This document shows, piece by piece, positions 32,892 to 43,988 of a stretch of 64,000 nt of DNA. This DNA is from Sanguinoderma infundibulare (Eukaryota > Basidiomycota > Agaricomycetes > Polyporales > Polyporaceae). The notes below the pieces were generated by a model that worked only from the letters and a program-made list of their open reading frames with translations, was not told where the DNA came from and did no database searches. A program made the translations under genes and the position numbers. The stretch is from contig JAVLRN010000003.1 in assembly GCA_032821775.1 (NCBI GenBank), forward strand, positions 2,852,001-2,916,000, in the 5' to 3' direction. How positions within the stretch are numbered: the first letter of the stretch is position 1; each line of letters opens with the position of its first letter.

Positions 32892-33876
32892 GATGATGGG
32901 TGGCGACTTGAACACGCGTCTTGTGATGTCTGAAAGGCACGTTTGATTGCCATTTCAGCACGCATCTGTGGTCGAGGGCTTGAAAGCGGTTGCGCTCGAT
33001 GGTTGAATGAGATCGGGCTGAGAGACGCGGTCCGCCACTCGGGCCTCGTTGCGCGGCGTGGAGCAGTTGTGACCAATGTGGCAACAGATCACGGCAATTT
33101 GGACGCCCAGAATGGATGGCACACTCGTCGTTTGCTGAGGCAGAAGTTTGAGTACACTGCGACGATGAGAAATGTGCTGGCCACAAGAGAGATGCTCGTT
33201 GTCGTTGGACAAGCCGTGGAGGCGTGCTGGAGCGCTAGCTGCTGGAATGAAAGCCTGCTGTCGCCGGCAACTCACAGCCAAACCGAACCGCCCCCGACCG
33301 CAACCGCAACCGAGTCACTTCCGCTTTCGGAATATTGGCGCCCCCACTCCCACTCCTCCTCCCACTCTCCCGCCGAACCACTGCTGGCAGCGCTCTCCCG
33401 GCTTTAGAATCCCGCCTTGCTTGTAATCCATCAACTTCTATCTTCTACGGCGGCATGGCTTCAGGGTGTGCCTAGAGGTCGCTGGAGTTGTAACCCGGCA
33501 AGCCTATGCCTACATACTCAGGCTAGGGTTTGTAAAGCTTCTGCCCCCCGTCATAGGAGCAAGAACGGTCAGTTCTTCCTAACTCTATTTATGTGAGCTT
33601 CTATGTCTAAATCTCTTGCTGTGTGTTGCGTGCCAGGGGAATGATTCGCCGGCCCCTGAGCGCGGATGTTTGATGCGCCTCTCAATCATGGGCGGTGCCT
33701 CGTTTGAATGAACTGCATTCGGGCGTGTTGTTGCATCTGAGACCTCAGCGAGGGTGGTACTTCAATTTGAAGCCTAGGATAAGTACCTGAAACACTGTAC
33801 AAGGGGCCTTGTCGAGTTTTCCCCGACCGCTGGCTTCTCACTTCTTTCTTTCCTGCACATTCGCTCGCTGACCGCC
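32892..33876. other. Intergenic between divergent genes
   Basis: About 985 bp between the unknown basic protein (-) and a membrane protein (+), holding both promoters. Short ORFs here show no domain, and no repeat stands out. Confidence 0.5.
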
Positions 33877-35171
33877 ATGTCTTCTGGCTCTTACTTTGTA
33901 GTGGATGACCACGACATTCAGTCTATCAGCTACAGCACAGATGGTCTCTGGTCATCCACTATCGTGTCGAGCGACGAGGCGTACGGTGGCACCGTTACCT
34001 ATGGTATTGCTGGAGCCAAGGCATCCCTTAACTTTACAGGTGTGCTTCTGCCCATTGGTCTCGCCTTGAAATACGCTAAATCGTTCTTAAGGCTCCGGCG
34101 TTGCTGTCAGTGGGCTCGCCAGCACCGTGGCTAACACCGGCCCTCCAGCTGTCCAGTTTTCGCTCGATGGCAAAATAGTTCAGACCACAGTAGCCCCGAA
34201 CAACGGCACCGTGGATATCCCCTTCAAATTCCCCTTCCTCGTCTTGGATTCCATTCAGTCCGGGCCACACACGCTCAGGATCAACGTTTTGAACGCGAGC
34301 AGGACCTATCCATTTGCACTGGACTACATCATCTACCAGCCAGTGAGCGGGGCAACCCCAACAGCCTCCCAGTCTGCGATTTCCACGTCCCTGCCCTTCC
34401 CCACAGGACAGTCAGCGAGCAACGCGTCCAGTTCCTCCAGCTTACCTGTCGGTGCCATTGTCGGTGGCGTCGTGGGCGGTGTGGCGGTTCTAGTTGCCGC
34501 TGCCGTAGCAATCTGGTTCCTGTGCGTCCGGGGCAGGCATCGCGACGGGATGCCCTACTTCTATGCGTCCACGGGCAAGCCGGGCGACTTCTTGGATGAG
34601 CAAGGTTCGGTGCAGCGAGGTGTGTTGCATTTGAATTTCGCTCAGGCGCATCTCCATTTGGCACCCGCCATCTAACTCCGGGGGTTTCATAGAAGCGAAG
34701 CCAATCCCATACGCCGGCGGACCTCAGTCCATCGCACACCCGTCGGCTGCAAATCCTAATCCTGGATCCCTGTACGTGGCAGTACCCCCACCCCAGTCCG
34801 TTCACAATGCACCCTCGGACTACTTTGCGTCGAACGGGTACCAGCCTCAACAATATGGCTACGCGCCATCAGAGGTACCCGCCAGCGAGTACGGCGCGGG
34901 CAGCTCGTCCGTGTCCGGTCCGTCGCATCCGTCGTCGTTGTCCGTCACCAACCCACGGCCGCGGGCGAGCCCAAACCAGCCTGGGCGGAGCAAGGCCGCG
35001 GAGGCTGGCTTGCTGTCGGTACCACAGCAGGCGACATACCACGCCGACTCCAGTGTCCGTTTCGACGAACATGGTCGACCACAATCCGCCGCGGCGGGTG
35101 GGTTGTCGTCGACGAACGTGCTAGAGGCTAACGCCATTGTGGAAGTCCCTCCGGAATATTCTGCTAGCTGA
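33877..35171 (+). CDS. Single-pass membrane protein with beta-sandwich-like ectodomain
   Basis: Three exons: 33877-34039, 34092-34604, 34693-35171 (384 aa). The first 150 residues (SYFVVDDHDIQSISYSTDG, GAKASLNFTGSGVAV, FSLDGKIVQTTVAPN, GPHTLRINVLNAS, YPFALDYIIYQP) resemble the galactose-binding-like ectodomain repeated in many Agaricomycete membrane proteins. A Ser-rich stalk, a Gly/Val-rich transmembrane helix at about 175-198 (GAIVGGVVGGVAVLVAAAVA), a WFLCVRGRHR stop-transfer and a Pro/Ser-rich cytosolic tail follow. There is no cleavable signal peptide in this model, so the helix may act as signal anchor, or an upstream exon is missing. Ligand and function are unknown. Confidence 0.8.
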
Positions 35172-38100
35172 GCGGAGGATACCTGGACTGCTCTTTGGGA
35201 GCGGCGGCCTGCTAGTCGCATTATTCCTGACGGTACGATATAGTAGACACCCTAATTTCCTGACGTAATCGCATTCATGTCCGCTTACGACTTTAAATGT
35301 CTATACTTATATTCACAGACGATCTCATATGCACTATACAATAGCCGGATCCTCATCGGACAGGCTGATATTGTTGCGATGTACCAGTCGAGCGCCATGC
35401 ACATTGTGCGCTGAAGACGGCTTTTCTCTCCTGGATCACTGGACACTAACGTAGGCTGGCGGCAACGTCATTCAGGTGACATCTTCAGGCGAGGAACGTC
35501 GATAGTGCGAACGGAGGCTACGAACAACGGCGCGATGAAGGTCACTTACCGCTAGCGGGTCGCGCAAGTGTGCAGGTGTGGCCGTTTCCTAGGTACCACG
35601 CTCCCGTTCTCTTTGCCGTCGACCCGCGTCGGCAAAGTGGACGGGCATCTGTACTTTGAGTTTGGGAACGCTCTTGTCATCGATGTCAGGACTGCGAAGA
35701 AGGCCCGTCATACGTTTTCCACTCCATCTGGAAAGTCGTCCCCCGGCGTTGTTAGCAACGGCAACAACATCGGCAACACCTACTGCTGTGTCAAATCGGA
35801 AATTGTCCAAAATTGATGTTGGGCCTTGACGGTGAGTGGAGCGGGAAGAGTTATGGGGGCAGTGTGTTCTGCTTGCAGCCATCTCGTTCTATTGGCGCTA
35901 CTTCGAGTATCGCATGGGGCCAACTGTGTGTCCGCGCTCTTGGTCATACTCTAACGCAATTTTGCTGACACCTGCTACCTGCGACGCCGGTCTAGAAGTC
36001 GTCGACTTGAACCAAAATCCGACATGGGCCCCCTGGGTGGCACCTTTCGCAGGGCAACGACATCTGGCGCTCCGCTAGCCCTAAGTTCCGAGTCCAGCCC
36101 CCCATCGAGCGCGCTGTGGGTAGAATTACAATATTCACGGCCATCGATGTTCCCTCCGATTCCGCTTCCCAACTTGCTAGGCGTGTGTACTACGTATGCG
36201 GCCGACGTTCCCGCTCAACGGCTCGGGCACCGCATCCACGCAGGTGGCTACCCCATTCCCGCGACCGGGGTCCGCTTCTAGCTCGCAGCCCGGTCCCGAC
36301 ACTCGTCCTGGGTTCGATTGTTCGCCCCGAAAGGCCTGCATGTCCGGGAGGGCGGATTTCGGACCGGAAAGAGCCGCTGCCGCCTCCAGTGCCCGAGAAG
36401 CCTGAAGAGGAAGCTGCCCCGCACCAGGGACTCGGGGTTCCGGTTCCGGGATGGTGTCGAGATGTTCCCGCCGTCTGCGCTTGCGCGGACCCGAGGAGTT
36501 GGCACTCGCTCACATGGATGAAAGAAGTGGACGGGAGCGGAACGGCCAGGCGACGCACGGTCGTGGGCCGCGGACTGCTGACCGTTCGCCTCCGCTCGCC
36601 CGGAGTCGCCCTGCATGGGCAGTTGGGCACGGGAGGTTGGTCCGCAATTGTGCCCTGGGACCCGCGTGGCGGGTGCCGGCGGCGAGATTTGCGTTTGTGC
36701 TCGGCGATTTCGATTTCGGACTGAATGGCTGTTCGATCGAAGGCGTCCTTCGACTTGGCTAGGAGCCTGGTCGTCAGGGTTGGGGGGCGAAGCGGACCTG
36801 CTGGTTTGGGATGGTTCTGGATCGGAGTTGCCTTTGAATCTTTGGCATTGTGGTAATTGCTCACCTGCATTATGTTTTTGGTATTTGCGTATTCTCGGAC
36901 GGAGAGGAACGGCGGCGTTACGCTGTCGCCGAGATGAGGATGGTTGAGTTTAATCATGAACATGATACCGTGTGCGTGGTCCTTTGGGGCCGGATTGGTA
37001 TGTTCACATTCCCCTCCATGCATCGCAGGCCGTCGCTCTACATGCGGCGATCGGTCGCCGGGTGAAATATGCACTCAGTGGCCTTAGCAGCAACCGGAAT
37101 GCGAGTAAATCTCACCGGATTTTCCTCTGAACTAGCCACCAAAGCCGTTATGTACTCCATGCGATTGGGTGACATCATTGCGTCTGGGCCTGTCTTGCTC
37201 GCATTTGTACGACCTCTGACACAAGATTTAGTTTGTGATTCGAAGGAGTTTGGTGCCATGCACCATGTGGATTAACCTGAGCTCTGTTACTGGTGAGTAA
37301 AGCAAGGTACGCAGAAAAGGATAGATTGCACACCGTGGACTCCGTTAACCCACCAGAGATGCCTTGTTTCTGAGAGAAACAGTACAAGGTCCCTGTTTTG
37401 GAGCTGACTACGCTCTTGCGAACTCTGCGCATGATGCAGTCAGTTCTGACGTCGTGAGATTCGTCTTCATACCCGGGTTCCACATACGGAGGCGGTTATC
37501 CCTGCGAATACATAAAGTATGTGGACAGCAATCTCGGCCTCGTTGACGTGCTACCCACCGTTATGGTGGTTAGAATCATGGTGGGCGGGATTCGCCCGAG
37601 ATTAGTGCCCCGGTTCCCACCTACACTGCGGTTTCTAATTGTCGCAATTTTAGGTTAGATGGAGGGTGCTTCTGTGGTCGTGCTATTCTTGCAGAAGACG
37701 CTGCGGTCCGCTGCGGGCACTGGTCAAGGCATTTTCCGTGCGCGGTTCTCGTTCGACGAAGCGAGGCGGTGTATAGAGAGGTACCACAAAACATTCGGAA
37801 CCTTCTCACACTGAGAGAGATGCTCGGTCTCCGTATCAAGGGGTCCTTCTCCCGGAAGGCTATATGCAACCCCCGCTCTGCATCAGCATCGACGAATGGA
37901 GTACTTGCAAGGTCGACTGTGCATGCATGTCCAGCTCGGCACATGCATACTCCGCTCTTCTCTTCGGGACTTCGCAGGACTTCCCCAATCCCCGGCCGGC
38001 GCCCTCTGGAATTCAGGGTACAAAGGGCTTGTGAGGCCGGTGCTTCCTTGGGCCATTTGTCGGTTTGGTGTCCAGTGCCGGGGACGGCCTCCGAATCCGG

Positions 38101-38965
38101 AGACTGCTGATTGCTCGATGCCCGTCCAACTTCTTGTATCCGGCTGTACAGCGGATAGATCATGATGCAAAAACACTTGGAAGGAGCAGATTCGACCTAC
38201 AAATGATAAGGCATACCTGAGCCGACCTCAGCCACAATATTACTGGCAATTGAGGTCACCAAGGACGACAATGTTATAGCTCCAGATGTGGATAACCTGG
38301 CGAGACCATGTACACCAGGTTTTGTCGAATCCTAAGCAACGGGCTATCAATCTCCTCAGTATCCCCCCTGGAGATAAAATTTTCAGCATGAAAAACGCAC
38401 AATTGCATGACCGGAACGACGAGTAGCTTACCATTGACGAAGTCGGGCGAGAGGTTTGAACCTGAACATTATAATGCGAGGAAACTTGGGGTATATTGGG
38501 CCTTCTGGCGACCATAAGCGAGGCGGCTAACATGCCTGTAGGTATAGATACCGATTTGCTAGAGAGAGCGATTGCAGCTGCAATCAATTGTGAGGACGCG
38601 TCCGGCTGCGGCATGGATAATGTCCTGGATAGAGTCCAAGTCCTTGCGAGTCTTGAGCGCCGCCGACGCGCGTGTCGGCATTTGCCGGCTGGTGTCTGGC
38701 ACGAGTTAGTGAGCTGTGGCCAACTGCGACAACTCTGTTCCTCTACCCTCTACGCAGGGTATAGTCCTTGTACTCCCTTCTCTATCCTCGCGGACACCAG
38801 GCGTGGTCGGATGAATTGAGTGCACGCTAGCCTGGTGCGTCTTCATGTTCATTGTCGATTGAGGTTCCTGGACAACCAATCTCCTCCTTCTGCCGCCTTT
38901 GTAGGGCCTCCGTACTTCCTGTTTGACCGTTCCATCGACGTTTGTCTCGCCTTCGGACGCCCCAC
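35172..38965. other. Stretch of 3.8 kb without a convincing gene
   Basis: Both strands hold ORFs of 60-294 codons (for example 36190-37074 minus, 36116-36724 plus, 37621-38163 minus, 38240-38614 minus), but none has a recognisable domain, and those at 36.1-36.8 kb overlap each other in GC-rich sequence. The segment 36360-36440 could encode a Pro/Glu-rich PLPPPVPEKPEEEA stretch like membrane-protein tails, so a decayed gene is possible. The last 150 bp are the promoter of the phosphatase gene. Confidence 0.4.
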
Positions 38966-40784
38966 ATGCTCAGACGCGTCTGGAAACCCCTCCTGGGCAC
39001 TACCGTCTTGGCCGGCACTCCCGCATACATCTACTATCGTTATTACAGGAAGCCGATCCTCCACACCTTCGACATCTCCGTGCGGGAAACGGGCCCCGAC
39101 GGCAAACGACAGATGGTCACGCGCACCGTCCCCCTGCTCACGAAAGACCAGGTCGACGCCCGTCTCCGCGAGCACGCGACGTCCAAGACCACCGCGCGTC
39201 CCGGCGGCATCGTCTGGAAGTCCACGACGGCATACTTCTCGTCCAACGACCCCATCGAGGACGCGAACGGGAACCTGCTCATCGAGCGGGACGCGTCGGA
39301 CAGCTCCCCGCACGGCGACTACCTCTTTTACGCGATCATGGACGGGCACGCGGGCTATCACACCTCCCGCGTCCTCGCCGATGTCCTCATCCCTACCGTC
39401 GCGATGGAACTCGCCGCGCGCGTCAACGACTCGAACGCGAACTTGCACGACAGCGGTCTGCTCCGGAAGGCCAGGTCGCTCGTCTGGTCTTCCCCCTCTA
39501 CCCCGTACGACGCCAATCCCTCCAATGTTGCGCGCGCGATCCAGGACGCGTTTACCAAGCTTGATGCGCAGATCGTCAACGCCCCGCTCGAGATCCTCTT
39601 CCATGCCGTCGACCAGGACGCGCTCAAGAAGAAGGTCATCCCAGACCTGAGCGGTCACCCACTGGCGGCGTCGAGCATACAGACGGCCCAGTCAGGTAGG
39701 TTGCTATCGCGCGCAGACACTTTCTTCGCGTGGGCGTTGACGTACTCTATGTTCATGTTCGCAGGTAGCTGTGCGCTCTTAGCGATGTTCGACACGTCGC
39801 ACCGCAACCTCTACGTGGCGTGCACGGGCGACAGCCGTGCCGTCGCCGGTGTCTACGAGGAGACCGCCGACGGCCAGGGTGTCTGGCGCGTGGAGGTCCT
39901 CACCGAAGATCAGACCGGCCGGAATCCCAACGAGCTGAAGAGGTCCGTCGTCTTTATCTCCATACCGTCTCGCGTGCTTACCACAACGGAAACAGGATGC
40001 AGTCGGAGCACCCGCCCGACGAGGCACAGGACGTGATCCGCAACGGCCGCGTCCTAGGCGGGCTCGAGCCCAGCCGTGCCTTCGGCGACTCTCGCTACAA
40101 GTGGCCCAGGGAGGTCCAGGAAGTGTCGGTATCCTACCCCCGCCTCCCTATCCCCGATCTTCCAAACGCTGACGTCCGCCTAGACTAAACAAGGCTTTCA
40201 TGGAACCCCAGGGCAAGTCCCTCCACTCGACGCCTCCAAAGCTCAAGACCCCGCCCTACGTCATCGCGACGCCCGTCGTCACCCACCGCCCGCTCTCGTT
40301 CCTCCCCCTCCCCGCCGACGGCACGCCCGTGCCGAAATCCGCGCTCCGCTTCGTCGTGCTTGCGACCGACGGCCTCTGGGACGAGCTTTCGAACGAGGAC
40401 GTCGTCGCGCTCGTCGGCGGCCACCTCGCCGGCCTCCGGGGCACCGTCCCCAAGAGCGCGCTGCCCGACCTCGTGCGCACGTCCACGGGCGCCGCCGGCG
40501 TCGATGGCAAGGACAAGGCCGGGCGCGGCAAGAAGGCGGACCAGGGCGGTGCGTGGGCGTTCGAGGACGACAACCTCAGCGCACACCTTATCCGGAACGC
40601 CCTCGGGGGCGGGAACGTCGAGCACCTCCGGAAGCTGGCGAGCATCCCCGCACCGTACTCGCGCCGCTTTCGGGACGACATCACGGTCACCGTCGTGTGG
40701 TGGGAGGACGGCCGGGAGGGCCAGGCGCAGACCGAGCAGGTATCCATTCCGGTGCCGGAGCAGCAGGCGAAGGCCAAATTATGA
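38966..40784 (+). CDS. Mitochondrial-type PP2C protein phosphatase (pyruvate dehydrogenase phosphatase-like)
   Basis: Four exons: 38966-39695, 39765-39942, 39996-40122, 40194-40784 (541 aa). The N-terminus (MLRRVWKPLLGTTVLAGTPA, then YIYYRYYRKP) is basic with a hydrophobic segment, as in mitochondrial inner-membrane proteins. PP2C motifs follow: GDYLFYAIMDGHAGYHTSRV (metal-binding Asp and the DGH motif), SCALLAMFDTSHRNLYVACT with TGDSRAV (second metal-site motif), EDQTGRN, RNGRVLGGLEPSRAFGDSRY, FVVLATDGLWDELSNEDVV and RDDITVTVVWW at the end. The set is complete, so it should be an active Mg/Mn-dependent Ser/Thr phosphatase. Similar fungal proteins dephosphorylate pyruvate dehydrogenase E1 alpha; the substrate here is inferred. 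The insert AGVDGKDKAGRGKKADQGGA near the C-terminus is low complexity. Confidence 0.88.
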
Positions 40785-41107
40785 TAGCAGCGCGTATAGT
40801 ACATATTTATCATAATTCATGCCTGTCCGGCGGATACTACTAGGTCGCTTGAACATCAGATGCCTGCGTGTCGTCTGTCTTCAAGTTGGGGAGAGAGGAT
40901 GATGATTACGGAGGTGCGTGGATGAGGATGTAGTGCAAGACAAACCTGTCTATGTACTAGTGCAAGTGGATGACGATGGGAAGTACGGGTATGGGTCCGG
41001 TGTATGTATGGGTGGTGGTGGAGATGGGGTAGTGGTCGACGACGACGATGGGATACAACAGAGGGCGAAAGGGAATTACAACACAAGAGTCCGTTACCTC
41101 TATGCAT
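40785..41107. other. Intergenic between convergent genes
   Basis: A 323 bp 3' flank of PP2C (+) and the deubiquitinase (-). It holds G/T-rich low-complexity runs (GGTGGTGGTGG and GACGACGACGA near 41010-41050) and no gene. Confidence 0.55.
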
Positions 41108-43370
41108 CTACATAATCAATCGTTTCTTAGGTTGTCCACGGCGCACCACGACGCCAGGAGAACCGTAAAGGGTGTTGCCGCCTGTGAGCTTGTTGCTGTA
41201 TGGATTAGCGGCAGTGAATCGGGGTCCCGGCGAGCGTCGCCGTTTCGTGGAAGGGTTAGGGATTGGTGTCCGCGCCCACGACGCCCGGTCCTCGTCGACA
41301 TCTGGTGTTTTCCGCTTCTTGCTATTGGTCTTCGCGGTAGGAGTTCCATAGAAAGAAGACGGGGGAATACTAGAAGTAGCGGCGGCGGAGGCGGTAGACC
41401 CGTTCGAGGACTCGGCAGTAGGGTTGCTCGGAGATGTGGGAGTGGTCGGCGCGGGAGTTGACGACGACTTAGCCGTAGAAGACTCAGTAGCGGTGCCTTG
41501 CTCCTTCTCCGCCACCTTCTCCCCGACATCGTCATCGTCGTCGTCATCCTCGTACATGGCGAGGCTCCGAAGCGCGCCTGTCCCTCCCTGAGAGGTGGCG
41601 GCAGCGATCTTCTTCTTCAGTGTCTCTGCTTGCGGGTCTGCATTCGACACGGCGGCCTTTGCAGGGGTCTGGGGAGGTGTCTGGGTAGGAAGGAGGGGGC
41701 CAATGAACTTGGCCGTCTTCGCGGGTGGCACCCGTTCGTCCTCGGGCTCGCTGTCTGGCATCTTCCGTTTCTTCATCCCTGCGACCCTCGAGATCGGAGC
41801 AGGTGAACGGGTCGGGGTGGTAGAGGGCGCGGTTAGCGCGGCCTCGAGAGTCTGGCCCTTCTCCAGGATGTAGAAGAGGATGTATGCGTTCTTGAGACCG
41901 GTGGGCGGGCCGCTCTGGCGCAAGACCGAGTCGTCGTTCATCTCGTACCAATCCCCGTTCCCGCCCTTGACGTGCGCGTAGTAGTGGCCAGAGTTGGGAC
42001 CACCACCTGCATGGCAGATGACGCCATACAACGTATACATGGGTCCATATGAACCCTTGCTCATGAACGGCTCCAGGGAAAGCCGTTCCTCGTATCGAAT
42101 CGGATGGCCAATCTTGCGCCCCATGGGCGAAAAGCGCTTGAGATGAACGGTCAGTACCGCAGGGGCCTCCTGTATCGTGAACTGTTTGTCCGCGTTCACC
42201 GCCTTCTTGCACCTGACGAATACACGGAACACATCAACTTGGCGTCCCTCGTCAGAACGCGTGAACACATACTTCTCGCACTTGTACTTGTCCGCCCCAC
42301 GCAGGTGGTCGACAGTAACGAACTTACGAAGCGCGTCCTTCAAAGATGTGACGCCTGCGATGTCGACGCTAAGGTCCAGCATGCGATCGAAAGTGTCGCT
42401 ATTGTGACCACAAGACAGGCAAGAGACTCTTGAGCGAAGAAGGCCACCGAAGAGTTTGTACACCCAGGTCTTCTCCGCCAACTTCGGCTCGAGTTTCCTA
42501 AGGTGATGTTTAGCGCACCTCAGAACCTACGGGTGTAAGCATACTCACGGTGGGGCCCCAGCAAGAGCCGATCGTTGAAGGGCATCGACAAAGTAGCGTA
42601 GGAACTCGTGCGAATCCTCTTGTCTCCCTCTCCGCATGTGCTTGGCGATTACTGTAGAAACATGAAAACTGGCACGACGGGGCCAGGGCCAAGAGTACAC
42701 ACCGTGCAATTTTGTGATAACAGGGTAAGGCGTTATTGGACACGACTTCGTGAACGTCTCGTACATTACTTGACGCAGAATACATATCGTGCATGGGGCG
42801 TTATTGGCCTTGGGGTTGTGACCTAGGCGACATATGGGATGAGGGCTGGAAACTATAGGATGGTTGGTGCAACTCACAAGAATCAGAATGCTTCAAGAGA
42901 ATGTGCAGCAAAGGAGGTGTATGGAGCAAGCATTGTAGGGCACTGTTGAGGAAGCAGGTGTTCCCCGTGTTGTTGAGACCACAACCGATGACCTTCCGGC
43001 TGGATGGCCAGCTCGTCTCGATCGGCCCGGTGTAGATGAACTTATGGTGGGCAACGGGTTCTTGTACGGGTTTGGTAGGCTTAACGGGAGATGGAGGGCG
43101 TGATTTCTTGGATTCATGAGACTAGGGGGAATATGTAAGGTGAGCCTAACGCGTCGGCGGAGGTGCACTCACGTCTGCGGTCGCCCTCTTAGGGCCCTCG
43201 TTAATGGGCTGGTACTTGCCTTCCCCCACCGCAAGAACACCGGAAGAAGACCCTTCTACGAACTCAATCTTCGGTCCCAGGAGCTTGTTGAAGGCATCTA
43301 GGTCCTTTGCTGGCCTGTATGAGGTTTCGTCCGCGAACCGAGGGGAAGGGAGCAAGGGAGAAGCCAGCAT
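41108..43370 (-). CDS. Ubiquitin-specific protease, USP36/Ubp16-type
   Basis: Six exons: 43370-43173, 43121-42878, 42822-42703, 42651-42549, 42497-42273, 42212-41108 (664 aa). It removes ubiquitin from proteins; the USP36/Ubp10/Ubp16 branch acts mostly in the nucleus and nucleolus. The Cys box [20 protein letters not shown] has the nucleophile at about Cys122; [52 protein letters not shown] (second zinc knuckle), LTVHLKRF, and the His box [14 protein letters not shown] (His about 373) with WYEMNDDSV follow. The C-terminal 260 residues are disordered, with an acidic run of Asp (YEDDDDDDD) and basic KKRK/KRRR clusters that fit nuclear location. The intron 42272-42213 is 60 nt long with no stop, so its retention stays in frame. 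Confidence 0.92.
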
Positions 43371-43988
43371 TTTAGAACGAGCGTGACCAAAAGACTTTGC
43401 GACACGCCGGGCCGGAGACCAGAGCAGATGCCGACTACCGAGACAGAGCGTTTTGGAGAACGGGACGGGAGGAAGGGAGAGGAGAGGAGAGACGGGGGGC
43501 GGGGGCGAGGAAGGATGGATACTTGGATACTCGCTCTGCAAACAAGATCCCATCAGCCACAATCCCTGTTGTCCTCTGTTTGCTCACGTGTCCGCCAACC
43601 GCTCGGCGGCTAAGTTATGCTCGGGAGCGCGGGCGCCGACTGACCTTCAACTGCAAACCTACCTGACTCTCATCCAAGTCGCCTGTATCAACTCTGCTAG
43701 TGGAACATTAAGCAACAGTTCAAGAGGATACAACCACCACGTAATACAACATTTGCGCAAGTAACACTACAACAACAGATTACAGCCACACTACAACAGA
43801 TAAACGGTCCGAAAGATACACGAGCTACAGATTACACAGCAGGCGAAGATAAGTAATACGCTGTGCACATCGTAGATAGAGAGCGCGAGTGCGCCCACCC
43901 AGACGGGTGGCCCACTGCATGTGTCCGAACGAGAACGTGAAGAAGAAAAGTACAAAAACAGTCCCAGAGCCCGAGGAGCGGCGTCGCT
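43371..43988. other. Intergenic between two minus-strand genes
   Basis: This holds the deubiquitinase promoter and the 3' flank of the zinc-finger gene. At 43730-43850 there is an AC-rich simple stretch with repeated CTACAACA. No gene is seen. Confidence 0.5.

Noticed and set aside
36190..37074. 294-codon minus-strand ORF
   Set aside because: No recognisable domain, biased Pro/Arg/Ser text and overlap with plus-strand ORFs in a GC-rich island; kept only as part of the gene-desert note.
38240..38614. 124-codon minus-strand ORF with a hydrophobic start
   Set aside because: A possible intron donor is present, but no acceptor gives a longer sensible protein and no family is recognised.
38849..39658. 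269-codon minus-strand ORF
   Set aside because: Antisense shadow of the first PP2C exon.
41010..41050. GGT/GAC trinucleotide runs
   Set aside because: Short simple-sequence tract in a 3' flank; too short and impure to call a satellite or functional repeat.
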